Source: Nicotiana tabacum (Eukaryota; Streptophyta; Magnoliopsida; Solanales; Solanaceae). From it: 64,000 bases of DNA. A program made the position numbers and the translations under genes. Shown in pieces: positions 1 to 12,839 of this stretch. Location of the stretch: contig NC_134096.1 in assembly GCF_000715075.1 (NCBI RefSeq), positions 35,599,804-35,663,803 of the forward strand, read 5' to 3'. Below the pieces are notes generated by a model. The model was not told the DNA's origin, did not search any database, and was given only the letters and a program-made list of their open reading frames with translations. Numbering within the stretch: position 1 is the first letter of the stretch; every line of letters starts with the position of its first letter.

Positions 1-934
1 CGTGTTCGCGATGACCTCAAGTCCTAATGCTTCGCTTTCACGATTGAAGCTTCGCGTTCGTGAAGGCTAATGACTCCAGGCCCAGTCCCCTCCTCCCTTC
101 TACGCGTTCGCGACTGGCCCCTCGCGTTCTAGTAAGTTCTTCAGACATACCTTCGTGTTCGCAAGCCCTCATTCGCGTTCGTGAAGGCCAAATCCTAGTA
201 GCCTCAAAACTCCTCTTCGCGAACGTGAGACACTCTTCGTGTTTGCGAAGAAGGAAACCAGATACCAGATACAGCAGTTCCGAAACAACTCGAAATGACC
301 CGAAACACACCCGAGGCCCCAGGGACCCCATCCAATCATACCAACCAGTCCCATAACATAACATAAACTTGCTCGAGACCTCAAATCACATCAAACAACA
401 TCGAAATCATGAATCGTACCCCAATTCAAACTTAATGAACTTTGAAACTTCAACTTCTACAATCGGTGCCTAAACCCATCAAATCACGTCTGATTGTCCT
501 CAAATATTTCACACAAGTCATAATTGACATTACGAACCTACTCCAATTTTCGGAATCGGATTCCGACCCCGATATCAAAAAGTCCACTTCCGGTCTAAAT
601 CTCCAAAAATTTGACTTTCGCCATTTCAAGCCTAAATTAGCTACAAACCTCAGATTCACAGTCAGGACGCGCTCCTAAGTCCAAAATCACCCAACGGAGC
701 TAACAGAACCAACGAAACTCCATTCCGAAGTCGTCTTCACACAGTTCTGACTACAGTCAAAATCCTAATACTTAAGCTTCTGTTTTAGGGACTAAGTGTC
801 CCAAATCACTCTGAATCATCCAGTAACTGAATTCAACCATGCACGCAAGTCAATACACATAATACAAAACTACGCAAGGCCTTATGCCGCCGAACGAGAT
901 TTAAATTCTCAAAACGACCGACCGGGTCGTTATA
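1..934 (-). mobile_element. Chromoviral LTR fragment (minus strand), cut by the window edge
   Basis: The right edge reads GGGTCGTTATA, the reverse complement of a chromoviral LTR start (TGTAACGACCC) with the first CA/TG decayed to TA. Bases 1-250 are packed with CpG-rich motifs such as TTCGCGTTCGCGA, like those at 31470-31790 in another LTR. No protein is supported here: open frames in this stretch follow the repeated motifs. The rest of the element lies left of the window, so solo LTR versus full element cannot be decided. Confidence 0.75.
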
Positions 935-947
935 ATTTTTGAGGTTG

Positions 948-1889
948 GTTGAACTAGCGAAGAAGACTAATTTGTTCTATATACCAAAATAATCTACTCT
1001 ACACTATTTTGGTATATAATATTTAATTTAATAGTGTATAATTTATTATGTTGAACTGGCGAAGAAGAATTTGTATTGTATACCACAATGATATATTATA
1101 TACCATTTTGGTAAATAGTTCATTCCAGCGGTATACTGTTATAGTATACTATATAATGTAACAGTACTATTACAATTTGGTCGTTTTAGATTTTTTTGAA
1201 ATTTTCATTGAGTTCTTTTTCAATTTTTCAATAGAGTTCTCATATTTTTTCAATTTTTTTATTAAATCAAAATATTTAGTTTGAAATATTTGATTGGAGG
1301 TTGTGGCTAGAGTTTGAGTCAATTTGGGGAAAATTCTGGAGTAGATTTTTGAAATTTAGGTTAAAATTAAGTTGAACTAGCAAAGAAGACTAATTTGTAC
1401 TATATAAAAAAATAATCTACTCTATACCATTTTGGTATATAATCTTTAATTCAATACTATATAATTTATTGTGTTGAATTGGTGAAGAAGAATTTGTATT
1501 GATACTAAAATGATATACTATATATCATTTTAATATACAGTTCATTCTTAGGCTATACTGTTACAACACACTATATAATGTAACAGTATACTATTACAAT
1601 TTGGTCCTTTTAGAATTTTTTAAAATTTTTATTGAGTTCTTTCTTAACATTTCAACGGAGTTCTCGTATTTTTTCAATTTTTTTCTTAAGCTAATATATT
1701 TAGTTTGAAATATTCGATTGGAGGTTGTGGCTAAGGTTCGTCAATTTGGTGGAAATTCTTGAGTAAATTTTGAAATTTAAGTTGAAATTGAGTTAAACTA
1801 GCAAATAAGACTAATTTGGAGAATATACAAAAATAGCATACTATATACTATTTTGGTATATAATATTCAATTCACTAGTGTATAATTTA
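948..1889. repeat. AT-rich tandem repeat, period about 422 bp, with inverted-repeat arms
   Basis: Copies begin at 948, 1371 and about 1792, each with a GTTGAACTAG-like start followed by a GAAGAAGACTAATTTG-like stretch. The first copy holds a perfect 14-bp inverted repeat at 978-991 and 1005-1018 (TATATACCAAAATA and its complement); the arms are decayed in later copies. A shorter related block, GTTGAACTGGCGAAGAAG, lies inside each unit. The third copy is interrupted at 1889 by solo LTR 1 and continues at 15693. No coding potential is seen. This is the oldest layer of the nest. Confidence 0.8.
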
Positions 1890-2930
1890 TATAACGACCC
1901 GAGCAGTCGTTTTGAGCTCTAGCACGTCGTTCGGCGGTTTAAGGCCTTGAGTAGCTTTACTTCAGGTATTATGACTTGTACGTGTGGTCGGAATTGAATT
2001 TCGAAAAGTTCGGGATTGGTTTTGAAAGAAAATTCCATTTTCGAAAGTTTTAAGTTGGAAGAATTTACTAAGTTTTGACCGGTGAGTAAATGATCTCGGA
2101 ATCGGGATTTGAAGGTTCCAACGGGTTCGTATGATGATTTTGGTCTTAGGAACATGTCCAGATGTTGATTTGGAGGTTCGTAGGTTATTTCGGCGTCAAT
2201 CGGCGAAAGTTAGAAATTGGATGATTTTTGGGAAGTTTGACCAGGAGTAGATTTTTTGATATCGGGGTCGGTTTTCGATTCCGGAAGTTGGAGTTGGTCC
2301 GTATGTGGATTAGAGCATGGAAATTAGTAGAAATTGTGGGATTTTGGTAGAAAACCTAGAATTTGTATTTTTGGATTTTAACCACGAAATTGGACATGGG
2401 ATTTGGGATAAGTTATATATTTGAGTTCGTGGTGTTATGGGTGAAGTTTATCTTCGAATATTTTTGGAATCCGGGCACGTGGGACCGAGGGTTGATTTTA
2501 TAGACTTTTCGAGCGGAGTTGGGAATTAATATAAATTGATCAATTATGGGTATTAGAGTATAGTTTGATTGGTTTTCACATTTGTCTGAATAGTTTTCGA
2601 TCGATGGGCTTTGGTTTGAGGCATTTGAGGGGTGTTGGAGCCGGTTATGGACCTTCGGAGGGAGGTAAGTCTCCTATCTAACTCTGTGAGGGGGGGGGGG
2701 GAATACCCCTAGGTGATGTATTTGTTATTTGTTACTTGTTGTGCGGGCTAAGTACGCACCAAGTGACGAGAGTCCGTGCGTAGCTAGATTCATGTTATGT
2801 CCGGATAGACTTAGGTTTTTGCCATGCTATAACTATACTATTTTAGTTGTCTCTTGCCTATTAAATTCCTTCATATTACGTTGCGACTTGAGACTAGACT
2901 TGTGTAGAGTGAGTGACTTGCTATCGTAGA

Positions 2931-5776
2931 TGTCACGACCCAAAACCTAACCCATCGTGATGGCGCCTATCGTGATACTAGGCAAGCCGATCTTTCCAAA
3001 ACACTTTCAATATTTAACAGAGATGAATTAAGACATTTAAAATAACCAGAGTTTTTCATAAAAACGGGGGTAAAACCCAAATAAAACATAAGTGCGGAAA
3101 AAATAAAATATATGTGTGGAAAAATAGCCCGACATCGGGGTGTCACTAGGTCATGACCATCTAACAACCAATCTAGAAAATAGAGTCTACAACAGTTTGT
3201 GCCAAATGCCAATACAAGAGAGAAAAGATAATAAAAAAGGAGAAACAAGGACTGCGGACGCCGGCAGCTACCTCGTAGGTCTCCGATAATCAGCCCGCGC
3301 ACGAACTCAGCAACTGCTAGAACCGTACACACCTGGATCTGCACATAAAGTGTAGGGTATAGCATGAGTACAACCAACTCAGCAAGTAACAGAATTAAAT
3401 AAGGAACTGAGAAACAGTGACGAACTATATTAATACAGATCATTTCAAAAGTTTTCAGTAAAGAGTGAACATGCTTTCAAATCAGGTGGTATAAGTCAAA
3501 TCAGTTTGAGCTCAAGTAAAACATTATGAATCTTCCCGAAATTTCACAACAACAACAGATAACAACTAAGTGCAACAATAAATAAAAGCAAGTATAGCCT
3601 CTCAAGGCAACAGTCACTCAACTCATCTCAATAGCTCATACTCTCGGCTCTCAGCCCTCAATACACACTCTCAATAGGTACCTGCGCTAACTGGGGGTGT
3701 ACAGACTCCGAAGGGGCTCCTTCAGCCCAAGCCGATCCAATATTATTACGGCGTATAACCCGATCCAAATATATATATATATATAGCCCAAAGGCTTGTT
3801 GCGGCGTGCAACCCGATCCAATATACCTCACAGCTCGCAGCTCGGCACTCAGGCCCTATCTTAGTCACTAACCTCTCCAGCCCCTCGGGCTCACAGAATA
3901 TCATAATAATTAACCCAAACAGAGAATACAACAAGTATCAATAAAAAATGAGAGGGAACATAGATATAACACACAAGTAAGATTGTGACTGAGTACAAGA
4001 AAACAATTAGCAGTCAATTCAACAAGTATACAACCGTCGTGGGTCCCAATATTGATATCATATGGCCTAAGCATGGATTCTAACATGAAAGGCAGTCAAT
4101 TGCTCAAAGACAAGGAAAAACAAGTAATAACAATGGCTATTCGACTTTACAGTCTCACGAGACGGACCAAGTCACAATCCCTCAGGGTGCACACTCGCAT
4201 GCCCGTCACCTAGCATGTGAGTCACCTCCAAATATTCACATTATACCAATTCTAGGGGTTTCATACCCTCAAAACAAGATTTAAGACTGTTATTTACCTC
4301 AACCGCGCTGAAATCCTACTCCGCAATGCCTTTGCCTCTCGAATCGGCCTCCAAATGCCCCAAATCTAGCCACAAACAGTACGAGATAATCAATATTGGG
4401 TAAAAGGATTAATTCCACCAGAAAACTACTAAAATATAGTCCAAAATCCGAAATTGGCTCAACCTCCCCCCTGGCCCCACGTCTCGAAACCAGCCAAAAG
4501 TCACAAAACCCGAATGCCCATTCACTCACAAGTCTAACCATATTAAATTTATCAAAATCGACCTCAATTGCCCCTCCAAAACCCAAAAATTCACTCTCTA
4601 ATTCCAAAGGCCTAATCTCCCAAATCTCACCTCAAACACTCACCAACTAGGTGTAAAATCAGTGGGAAAACACCATTATTGAAGATAAATAGGCACAAGA
4701 AACTTACCTCAGTGATAATTCCGAAATCTCTCGCAAACATCCCCAAACTCCGAGCTCAAAAATGATGAAGATGGTGAAATATCTCGAAGTGTTCTATTTA
4801 TAGGTTCTGCCCAGACTTCTCGAACTTGCGGATCTATTTCCGCATCTGCGAAAAAATTCCTACACACTGCCTCCGCTCCTGCGATCAAGTGACCGCATCT
4901 GCGGTCTTCGCGGGTATGGGAACTACATCGCACCTACGGTCCAAACTCACACACGTGCCCCTAAATCTGCTTTTGCGACCATCGCAGGTGAGGGAATGTC
5001 ATCGCACTTGCGTCCTCCTTAGCCACATCTGTGGCTCCTCCTTCTCTTTAGCGGGCTCGCGCCTGTGGTTCCTACTCCAGAGGTGCAGTTACACCAGTAG
5101 CAACAGCTTCAGCTATAATTCTTCAACTCCCATCAAGCCGTTAACCACCCAAAATCACCCCGAGGACTCCGAGGCCTCAACCAATCATACCAACTAGTCA
5201 TATAACCCCATGTGAACTTAGTCGAACCTTCAAATCACTCAAGACAACATCAAAATATCAATTACACCCGGATTCAAGCCTAAAGAACCTCTAAACTTTC
5301 AAATTCTACAAACGATGCCGAAACCTACCAAACCACGTCTGATTGACCTCAAATTTTACACACAAGGTAAAAATGACACAACGAACCTATTCCAACTTTT
5401 GGAAATCCAATCTGACCCTGACATCAAAATTTTCATTGCCGGCCAAAATTGCCAAAGTTCCAACTTTCGCCAATTCAATCCTAATTCTACTACAGACCTC
5501 CAAATCATATTCCGGACGCTCTCCTAAATGAAAAATTACCTAATGGAGCTAATGAAACCATAAAAATTCAAATCCGAGGTCATTTTCCCACAAATTAACA
5601 TCCGCTGACTTTTCTAACTTAAGCTTCCAATTAAGAGACTAAGTATCTCAATTCACTCCTAACTACTCCGGACCCAAACCAACCCGGTAAGACATAATAC
5701 AGTTGTAAAGTACAAAAGAAGAAGAAATGGGGGAAACAGGGCTATAACTCTCGAAATGACCGGTCGGGTCGTTACA
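2931..5776 (-). repeat. 3' LTR of element A (about 2.8 kb)
   Basis: It runs from TGTAACGACCC (minus strand, at 5776) to GGGTCGTGACA (at 2931) and is complete. A TATA box candidate CTATTTATA lies at 4794-4802 (TATAAATAG on the minus strand). Just upstream of it, 4805-5100 repeats short GC-rich motifs of the type CGCACCTACGG. Further downstream, 3735-3830 has two units with GATCGGGTTGCACGCC-like sequence, where GTTGC and GCAAC can pair. The hairpin GGGCTCCTTCAGCCC lies at 3714-3728. Open frames such as the one at 3746-3934 are not genes. Confidence 0.9.
4794..4802 (-). promoter_or_regulatory. TATA box of the element A 3' LTR
   Basis: The minus strand reads TATAAATAG. The same motif recurs at the homologous place in the other LTR (7102-7110). 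It lies directly downstream of the GC-rich motif cluster, as expected for the U3 promoter. Confidence 0.6.
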
Positions 5777-6095
5777 TCCTCCCCCTCTTAAACAAACGTT
5801 CGTCCTCGAACAGGTCTAGAAACATACCTGGAGTCTCAAATAGGTGTGGATATTTGCTCTGCATCTCCCGCTCGGTCTCCCAAGTGGCTACCTCCACAGG
5901 CTGACCTCTCCACTGCACCTTCACTGAAGCTACATCCTTTGACCTCAACTTTCGAACCTGCCGCTCCAAAATGGCCATCGGCTTCACATAGTCAGATCAC
6001 CATCCAATTGAATCGTGCTGAAATCCAAAACATGGGACGGATTGCCGATATACTTCCGGAGCATAGAAACATGAAATACTGGATGCACACTCGAC
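5772..6095 (-). pseudogene. pol C-terminus of element A: end of integrase and chromodomain
   Basis: Minus-strand reading gives an integrase C-terminal stretch (HPVFHVSMLRKYIGNPSHVL, 6090 to about 6030) and then a chromodomain-like tail with VQWRGQPVEVATWE around 5905-5935. That arrangement is typical of Tekay/Del-like chromoviruses, whose chromodomain is thought to guide integration to heterochromatin. An in-frame stop separates the two parts near 5990. The tail ends in GRM followed by a TAA made at the LTR edge. Everything upstream in pol is deleted, so this is a non-functional remnant. Confidence 0.88.
5777..5793 (-). other. Polypurine tract of element A
   Basis: On the minus strand this reads GTTTAAGAGGGGGAGGA and is followed at once by the LTR start TGTAACGACC. 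This is the classic position of the plus-strand primer in LTR retrotransposons and it fixes the element's orientation. The pol frame ends across this boundary, its TAA stop being formed by the first bases of the LTR. Confidence 0.9.
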
Positions 6096-8102
6096 AAAGG
6101 CTTATTGCGGCGTGCAACCCGATCCAATATACCTCATGGCTCGCAGCTCGGCACTCAGGCCCTATCTCAGTCACTAACCTCTCCCGCCCCTCGGGCTCAC
6201 AGAATATCATAATAATTAACCCAAACAAAGAATACAACAAGTATCAACAAGAAATGAGAGGGAACAGAGATATAACACATAAGTAAGACTGTGACTGAGT
6301 ACAAGACAGTAATTAGGAGTCAATTCAACAAGTATACAACCGATGCGAGTCCCAACAGTGATATCATATGGCCTAAGCATGGTTTCTAACATGAAAGGTA
6401 GTCAATTGCTCAAATATAAGGAAAAACAAATAATAATAATGGCTATTCGACTTTACAGTCTCATGGGACGGACCAAGTCACAATCCCTCATAGTACACGC
6501 TTTCACGCCCGTCACCTAGTGTGTGCGTCACCTCCAAATATTCACATTATACAAATTCTCGGGATTTCATATCCTCAAAACCAGATTTAAGACTGTAACT
6601 TACCTCAACCGCATAGAAATCCTACTCCGCAATGCCTTTGCCTCTCGAATCGGCCTCTAAATGCCCCAAATCTAGCCACAAACAGTACGAGATAATCAAT
6701 ATTGGCTAAAAGGATCAATTCCACAAGAAAACTACTAAACTATAGTCCAAAATCCGAAATCAGCTCAACCCGGTCCCCCGGGCCCACGTCTCAAAACCCG
6801 ACGAAAGTCACAAAACCCGAAAGTCCATTCACTCATGAGTCTAATCATACCAAATTTATCAAAATCCGACCTCAATTGCCCCTCCAAAACCCCAAAATTC
6901 ACTCTCCAATTCCCAAGCCCTAATCTCCCAAATCTCACCTCAAACACTCACCAACTAGGTGTAGAATCAGTGGGGAAACACCATTATTGAAGATAAATAG
7001 GCACAAGGAACTTACCTCATTGATAACTCCAAAATCTCTCTAGACAATCCCCAAAATTCGAGCTCCAAAATGATGAAAATGGTGAAAAATATCGAAATGT
7101 TCTATTTATAGGTTCTGCCCAGACTTCTCGCACCTACGGCTCCATTTCCGCATCTACGAAAAAATCCCTACAAATTGCCTCCACTATTGCGATCAAGTGA
7201 CCGCATTTGTGGTCTTCGCGGGTGCAGGAACTACATCGCACCTGTGGTCCAAACTCGCATATGCGCCCCTAAATCCTCTTTTGTGACCATCGTAGGTGCG
7301 GGAATGCCATCGCATCTGCATCCTCTGGCCAGGTCCTCCTTAGACGCATTTGCGGCTCCTCCTTCGCTTCTGTGGGCTCGCACCTGCGGTTCCCACTCCG
7401 TAGGTGCGGTTACACCAGTAGTAGCAGCTTCAACTGCAATTCTTCAACTCCCATCAAGCCGTTAACCACCCAAAATCACCCCGAGGACTCCGAGGCCTCA
7501 ACCAATCATACCAACTAGTCATATAACCCCATGCAAACTTAGTCAAACCTTCGAATCACTCAAGACAACATCAAAACACCAATTACACCCGGATTCAAGC
7601 CTAAAGAATCTCTAAACTTTCAAATTCCACAAATGACACTGAAACCTACCAAACCACGTCCGATTGACCTCAAATTTTACACACAAGTCAAAAATGATAC
7701 CACAAACCTATTCCAACTTTTGGAAATCCAATATGACCCCGACATCAAAATTTCCACTGCCGACCAAAATCGCCAAAGTTCCAACTTACACCAATTCAAG
7801 CCTAATTCTACTACGGACCTCCAAATCACATTCTGGACGTGCTTCTAAGTCCAAAATTACCTAACGGAGCTAACGGAACCATAAAAATTCATATCCGAGG
7901 TCGTTTTCCCATAAGTCAACATCCGATCGACTTTTCCAACTTAAGCTTCCAATTAAGAGACTAAGTGTCTCAATTCACTCCAAACCACTCCAGACCCGAA
8001 CCAACCAACCCGGTAAGATATAATACAACTGTAAAGTACAAAAGAAGCAGAAATAGGGGAAACGGGGCTATAACTCTCGAAACGACCGGCCGGGTCGTTA
8101 CA
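6096..8102 (-). repeat. 5' LTR remnant of element A
   Basis: This matches the 3' LTR from about 3787 to 5776 along its whole length, including the TATA box at 7102-7110 and the GC-rich cluster at 7140-7420. The part matching 2931-3786 is lost. The join to pol falls at about 6095/6096, at AAAGGCTT. The two LTR copies differ at scattered sites by eye, so the insertion is not recent. Confidence 0.88.
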
Positions 8103-8254
8103 GTAGAGATTCGACGGGTTTTATGATAAGCCACAGATTAATTGTACTCTCCTTATGAAATTCTCCCGCGTTATGCGTTCTCATCGAAAGGTTCCCTTAA
8201 AATCTATAACTCACACGACTATTCGTGACTGGGGTCAAGGACCCGTCAAAGCTT

Positions 8255-8480
8255 CTTATTCTAATGGGATCAGGTTGTTCGCCTCGGCAAGATAGATACA
8301 TTTATGGTTTGTGTCGTTCGACCCTTGGCACACACTATGATGGATCGGGCCGTACGCCTCGACAGGATTTATGTACCACACTCTCATGGGAGCGGGGTCA
8401 TTCGCCTCAACAATAAAATAGATGTATCTATGGTTTGGCAATGTTATGATGGATCGGGTTGTACGCCTCGACATTTCTAT
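8255..8480 (+). repeat. Degenerate tandem units inside solo LTR 1
   Basis: Three to four imperfect units carry GATGGATCGGG, then TACGCCTCGACA or CGCCTCAACA, then an AT-rich spacer. They occupy the same relative position as the stem-loop arrays of the other chromoviral LTRs in the window. Open frames on both strands here are by-products of the repetition. Confidence 0.65.
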
Positions 8481-9839
8481 AAAATACTCTTATGAAATCT
8501 TGTGTAGGAATTGGTAAGAAGCCAGTATATATGTGAGATGTTCCTGATTGAACTGCGACGACCTTTCTGGTAAGGTTCATTATGTGTACTCTGATTGAGG
8601 AGGTAGCTACTAGGTGAGAGTTTGAGTTATTGCTTAGAGGAGGATTGTACCATGTGTTATGTTTGTTACTTCGCTTATTTCCTCTGATTCACATGTGTTT
8701 ACTTCTATTGTATCTGTCTTATTGGATTACTAGTAAGTGTCGATGTCGGCCCCTCATCACTACTTCTCTGGTGTTAGGCTAGATACTTACTAGGTACTCG
8801 TCGATTTACGTACCCATACTACACTTGCTGCACTTTTTGTGCAGGTATGCATATGTCCAACGGTCTTTGGGCACAGAGGCGCGACCATTTCCGGAACTTT
8901 ATGATCCGCAACATGCAGAGTCTCCATCAAAGTTATTTATATTTTCCTTTCTAACTTGTATTCTAGACAGATGTTGTATTTTATTATATTTTCTAGTTGA
9001 TGCTCATTCACTTGTGACACTGGGTTTTGGGGGTTCCTACGGGTTATTCACTATTATAGTTCGTGTAAATTCTATTTCAAATTATTTCATTAATAAAAAT
9101 TATGATTTTAAGGTACTTGTAATGACCCGACCGGTTATTTTGAGTATTACAACCAAGTTCCCCCATTTACTACTCAATTTATGCTTTACAATTGTTATAT
9201 GACTTTCTGGGGTAATTGGTTCGGGCCCGGTGAGGTTTTGAAATGAATTGAGACACTTAGTCTCTTAGATGGAAGCTTAAGTTGAAATAGTTGACCGGAA
9301 GTTGACTTATGTGTAAATGACTTCGGAATAGAGTTTTGATGATTTCAATAGCTCTGTATGGTGATTTTGGACTTAGGAGCGTGTCCGGAAAATTATTTGG
9401 AAGTCCGTAATTAAATTAGGCTTGAAATGGCTAAAATAGAAATTTAAGTTTGGAAGTTTGATCGGGGAGTTGACTTTTGGATATCGGGGTCGAAATCAGA
9501 TTCAGGAAATTGGAATAGGTCCCTTGTGTCATTTATGACTTGTGTCCAAAATATGAGGTCATTAGAACTTGATTTGATAGGTTTCGACATCGAATGTAGA
9601 AGTTGAAAAATCTTAGTTTCATTAAGCTTGAATTGGGGTATGATTCGTGGTTTTAGCGTTGCTTGATGTGATTTGAGGTTTCGACTAAGTGTTGTTTTAG
9701 GACTTGATGTATTTGGTTGAGGTCCCGGGGACCTCGAGTAGTTTCAGATGGCTAACGGATCGAAATTTGGACTTAAACAGCTGCTGAAAATTTTAGCCTT
9801 CTGGTGCAATCGCACCTGCAGAATTTAGCTTGCATGTTT

Positions 9840-10320
9840 GGGTTGAGGCCGAGGTTGCGACCAGGCATGGGTTGAGGCCGAGGTCGCAGAAGCGAGCAGA
9901 TGGTCAAAAGAAGTGACCAGGCATGGGTTGAGGCCGAGGTCGCAGAAGCAAGCAGATGGTCCGAAGAAGCGACCAGGCGTGGGTTGAGGCCGAGGTCGCA
10001 GAAGCAAGCAGATGGTCCGAAGAAGCGACCAAGCATGGGTTGAGGCCGAGGTTGCCAAAATGAGCAAATGGTCCAAAGAAGCGACCAGGCATGGGTTGAG
10101 GCTTAGGTCATAGAAGCGAGCAGATGGTCCGAAGAAACAACTAGGCAAGGGTTGAGGCCGAGGTCGCAAAAACGAGCAGATGGTCCGGAGAAGCGACCAG
10201 GCATGGGTTGAGGTCGAGGTCGCAGAAGCGAGCAGATGGTCTGAAGAAGTGACCAGGCATGGGTTGAGGCCGAGGTCGCAGAAGCAACCAGACATGGGTT
10301 GAGGCCAAGGTCACAGAAGT
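9840..10320 (+). repeat. 56-bp minisatellite in solo LTR 2
   Basis: GGGTTGAGGCCGAGGTCGCA recurs at 9869, 9925, 9981 and 10037 (spacing exactly 56) and onward to about 10300, eight to nine copies in all. The unit continues with GAAGCGAGCAGATGGTCCGA and AGAAGCGACCAGGCAT. The array ends about 60 bp before the TATA-like site. As 56 is not a multiple of three, the long minus-strand open frames here cycle through three peptide versions; I read them as by-products, not a gene. Confidence 0.9.
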
Positions 10321-10379
10321 GACTGCTCGACCGCATAAATGGCTAAGTTAGTCGCAGGTGCGAAAAGCCCTAGAAAGAA

Positions 10380-10390
10380 CATATAAATTC
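10380..10390 (+). promoter_or_regulatory. TATA-like box of solo LTR 2
   Basis: CATATAAATTC lies between the minisatellite and the presumed transcribed part of the LTR. It matches the position of the TATA boxes in the other LTRs of the window. Confidence 0.5.
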
Positions 10391-11217
10391 GGGGGTTGGC
10401 TATTTTTACCCATTTTTGGATTTTAAGAGCTCGGGTGAGGCAATTTTCAGGAGATCTTTTAAGAAACACATTGGGGTAAGTGTTCTTAACTCAATTTTTG
10501 TCAAATTACCTGAATCCATGGTTCTTTTTAATATTTAATTGGTGATTTAAGTCGGAAGATTTAGAAAACCCTCTTGGTTTAAATTGAAGATTTGAGGGTT
10601 GAGTTGATGTCGGAATTTAGTAATTTTGGTATGGTTGGACTCGTGGTTGAAAGGGCGTTCATATTTTGTAACTTTTGTCAGGTTCCGAGACGTGGGCCCC
10701 ACGGACGATTTTTCAGTTAAATTTCGGTTTTTGTTGGAAAATTAGTATTTTCATATGGAATTAATTCCAATAATTTGTATTGACTGAATCGAATTAAATG
10801 TGACTAGATACAAGGCTTTCGGAGACCAATTCGCAAGGCAAAGGCATAACAGAGTGAGGAATTACACGGTTTGAGGTAAGTAACACTTCTAAACTTGGTT
10901 CTGAGGGTATGAATCCCCGAATTTGGTGTTATATTAATTGTTTGAAGGTGACACACATGCTAGGTGACGAGTGTGTGGGCGTAAACTATAGAAATTGTAA
11001 CTTAATAAATTATGTGGAGTTGTAAAATTAAAGAATCATGTTATTATCCAAATATTCTCCACGTGTTAGGAAATTGAGCTGAGACTCGTATTGAAGATCA
11101 AGATTAGGCTACGTGACGATATTTTTGAGACCCACAGGGTCATGTTGCTATTGAATTTAATTGTTTAAAAATGTACATTTCATACTCAGTCATGTTCATC
11201 CATTGTGAGGATATTTA

Positions 11218-11370
11218 TGGGATCGGGGTTGCCCGCCTGCAATAGGCCATATTGGCTTTATATAGTACTATTATGTGGAACGGTGCATTGCCTGCCTGCA
11301 GTAGGCCTTACAGGCTTTATCATTATATGGATCTGGGATGCCCGCCTGCAGCAGGCCATATCGGATTTAT
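11218..11370 (+). repeat. Hairpin-bearing tandem units in solo LTR 2
   Basis: Three units contain TGCCCGCCTGCAGTAGGCC-like sequence separated by AT-rich spacers. In each, GCCT pairs with AGGC around a short loop (the third is GCCTGCAGCAGGC). They are followed by the stem-loop at 11380-11394. The position parallels the GCACG/CGTGC arrays in element B's LTRs. Confidence 0.7.
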
Positions 11371-12839
11371 ATCACGCTTGGGCTGAAGAAGCCCTTCCAG
11401 AGTCTCCACCCCCCACAATGAGCGTAGATGATTTATATACGGGATGGACTTCCCAGAGCATGGACTTGCCTTACTTATTTATATTTGCGACGAATTTCCC
11501 TAGACATGGATCTTGTCTGAATCGTTTACATTTGGGGATAAATTACCCCAGGGCTGGATTGGCCTTATACGATACTGAGTGATTGACTATCAGTCGATGT
11601 GTATATATATATATACGAGATGGAATATCCCTGGGCTGGATTGGCCATAAACAGTACTGAGTGACCAAGCGATTAGTGATCAGGAGTACACAAGGTTTTC
11701 CACTAAGATGTCATATTCCTCATATCATGCAGTATTGATCTATCTTACTTATACTGAGTTTAGCTGTTGAACTTGAAAGCATGTCTACATTGTTGTACCG
11801 TTATTTATATATTGGACTGTACCTGCGGAGCTCGTCAGTACTTTCAGCCCAGAGGTTAGTCTTATTACTTATTGAGTTGGTTGTACCCATACTACACTCT
11901 GTATCTCGTGTGCAGATCCAAGTACTTTCGGACACGGTGACTGCTAGATTTCAGAGTGCTGTCAATTGAAGACTATCAAGGTGCCAAGCGTCTGCTGACC
12001 TTAACTCTCTTTCTTTTAGTTATTGTACGGTTCTATACTTTCAGATAGTGTTTTTATCAGTCAGACTTTGTATTCATTTAGATGCTCATATGCTCAGTGA
12101 CACCGGGTTTTGGGAGTGTTTTGTATCTGTCACGCCCCGAACTCGGGGAGCGCGACCGGTGCTCAACCGAGTGAACCCGACCGAGCAAACCTGTTAGATT
12201 TTCTTCTACCCAAACTCATCCATGAATAAAGAGGAGATACACTACATTAATCAAATACTGAAAAGATTTCATTAACAACTCCCATTTAATTTCCATTAGC
12301 AGCTTCCTTCATAATTTCCAAAATATTACAAGTTTATAGATATAATGAAAAACATGTTTGCTAAATACGAACATTTCTAGTTCAATTTCTCACATCAAAC
12401 ACCACCCGCAACCTGTCTACGGAGCCTCTAAGTACAACAGAAGGGTAATATGGAAGTGCCGGCAATAAGGCCCCAGCTATACCTCAAAATACAAAGTACA
12501 ATATGAAATGACATTAGGCCCGAAATAGAGTAGGACTCGCCAAAACCTGCTGAATAGGGAGTAACTGCTAACGAGGACCAAAGTTGCTCGCTGATGAACT
12601 ACCTGCATCCATTGAAGATGCAGCGCCCATGGCAAAAAGGACGTTAGTACATATGGAATAGTACTAGTATGAAAAGCTAACTGTCCTCTTTCAAAATAGA
12701 ATGCCAATGTAAGAAAGGTAAAAGCATAGAAACAACAGGTCACAATCAATGATATCCAAATGCCAAGTTAAAACATAATAATTTCCAAAATACGAAGATA
12801 ATATTATTTTTGTTTAGGAGATCTTTAGCACCGATATAC

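Larger units (their letters stand above)
2931..8102 (-). mobile_element. Element A: internally deleted Ty3/gypsy chromovirus
   Basis: The left end TGTCACGACCC and right end GGTCGTTACA are chromoviral LTR termini in minus orientation. GTAGA occurs at 2926-2930 and 8103-8107, an exact 5-bp duplication. In minus-strand order the element holds a 5' LTR remnant (8102 to 6096), the last part of pol with a chromodomain (6095 to 5777), a polypurine tract and a complete 3' LTR (5776 to 2931). The end of the 5' LTR, the primer binding site, gag and most of pol are absent. It is inserted in solo LTR 1. Confidence 0.92.

Noticed and set aside
9825..10336. Long minus-strand open frames with repeated peptides (HAWSLLRTICLLLRPRPQP type)
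   Set aside because: They follow from the 56-bp minisatellite, which lacks stops in several frames; no start context, domain or codon pattern supports a gene.
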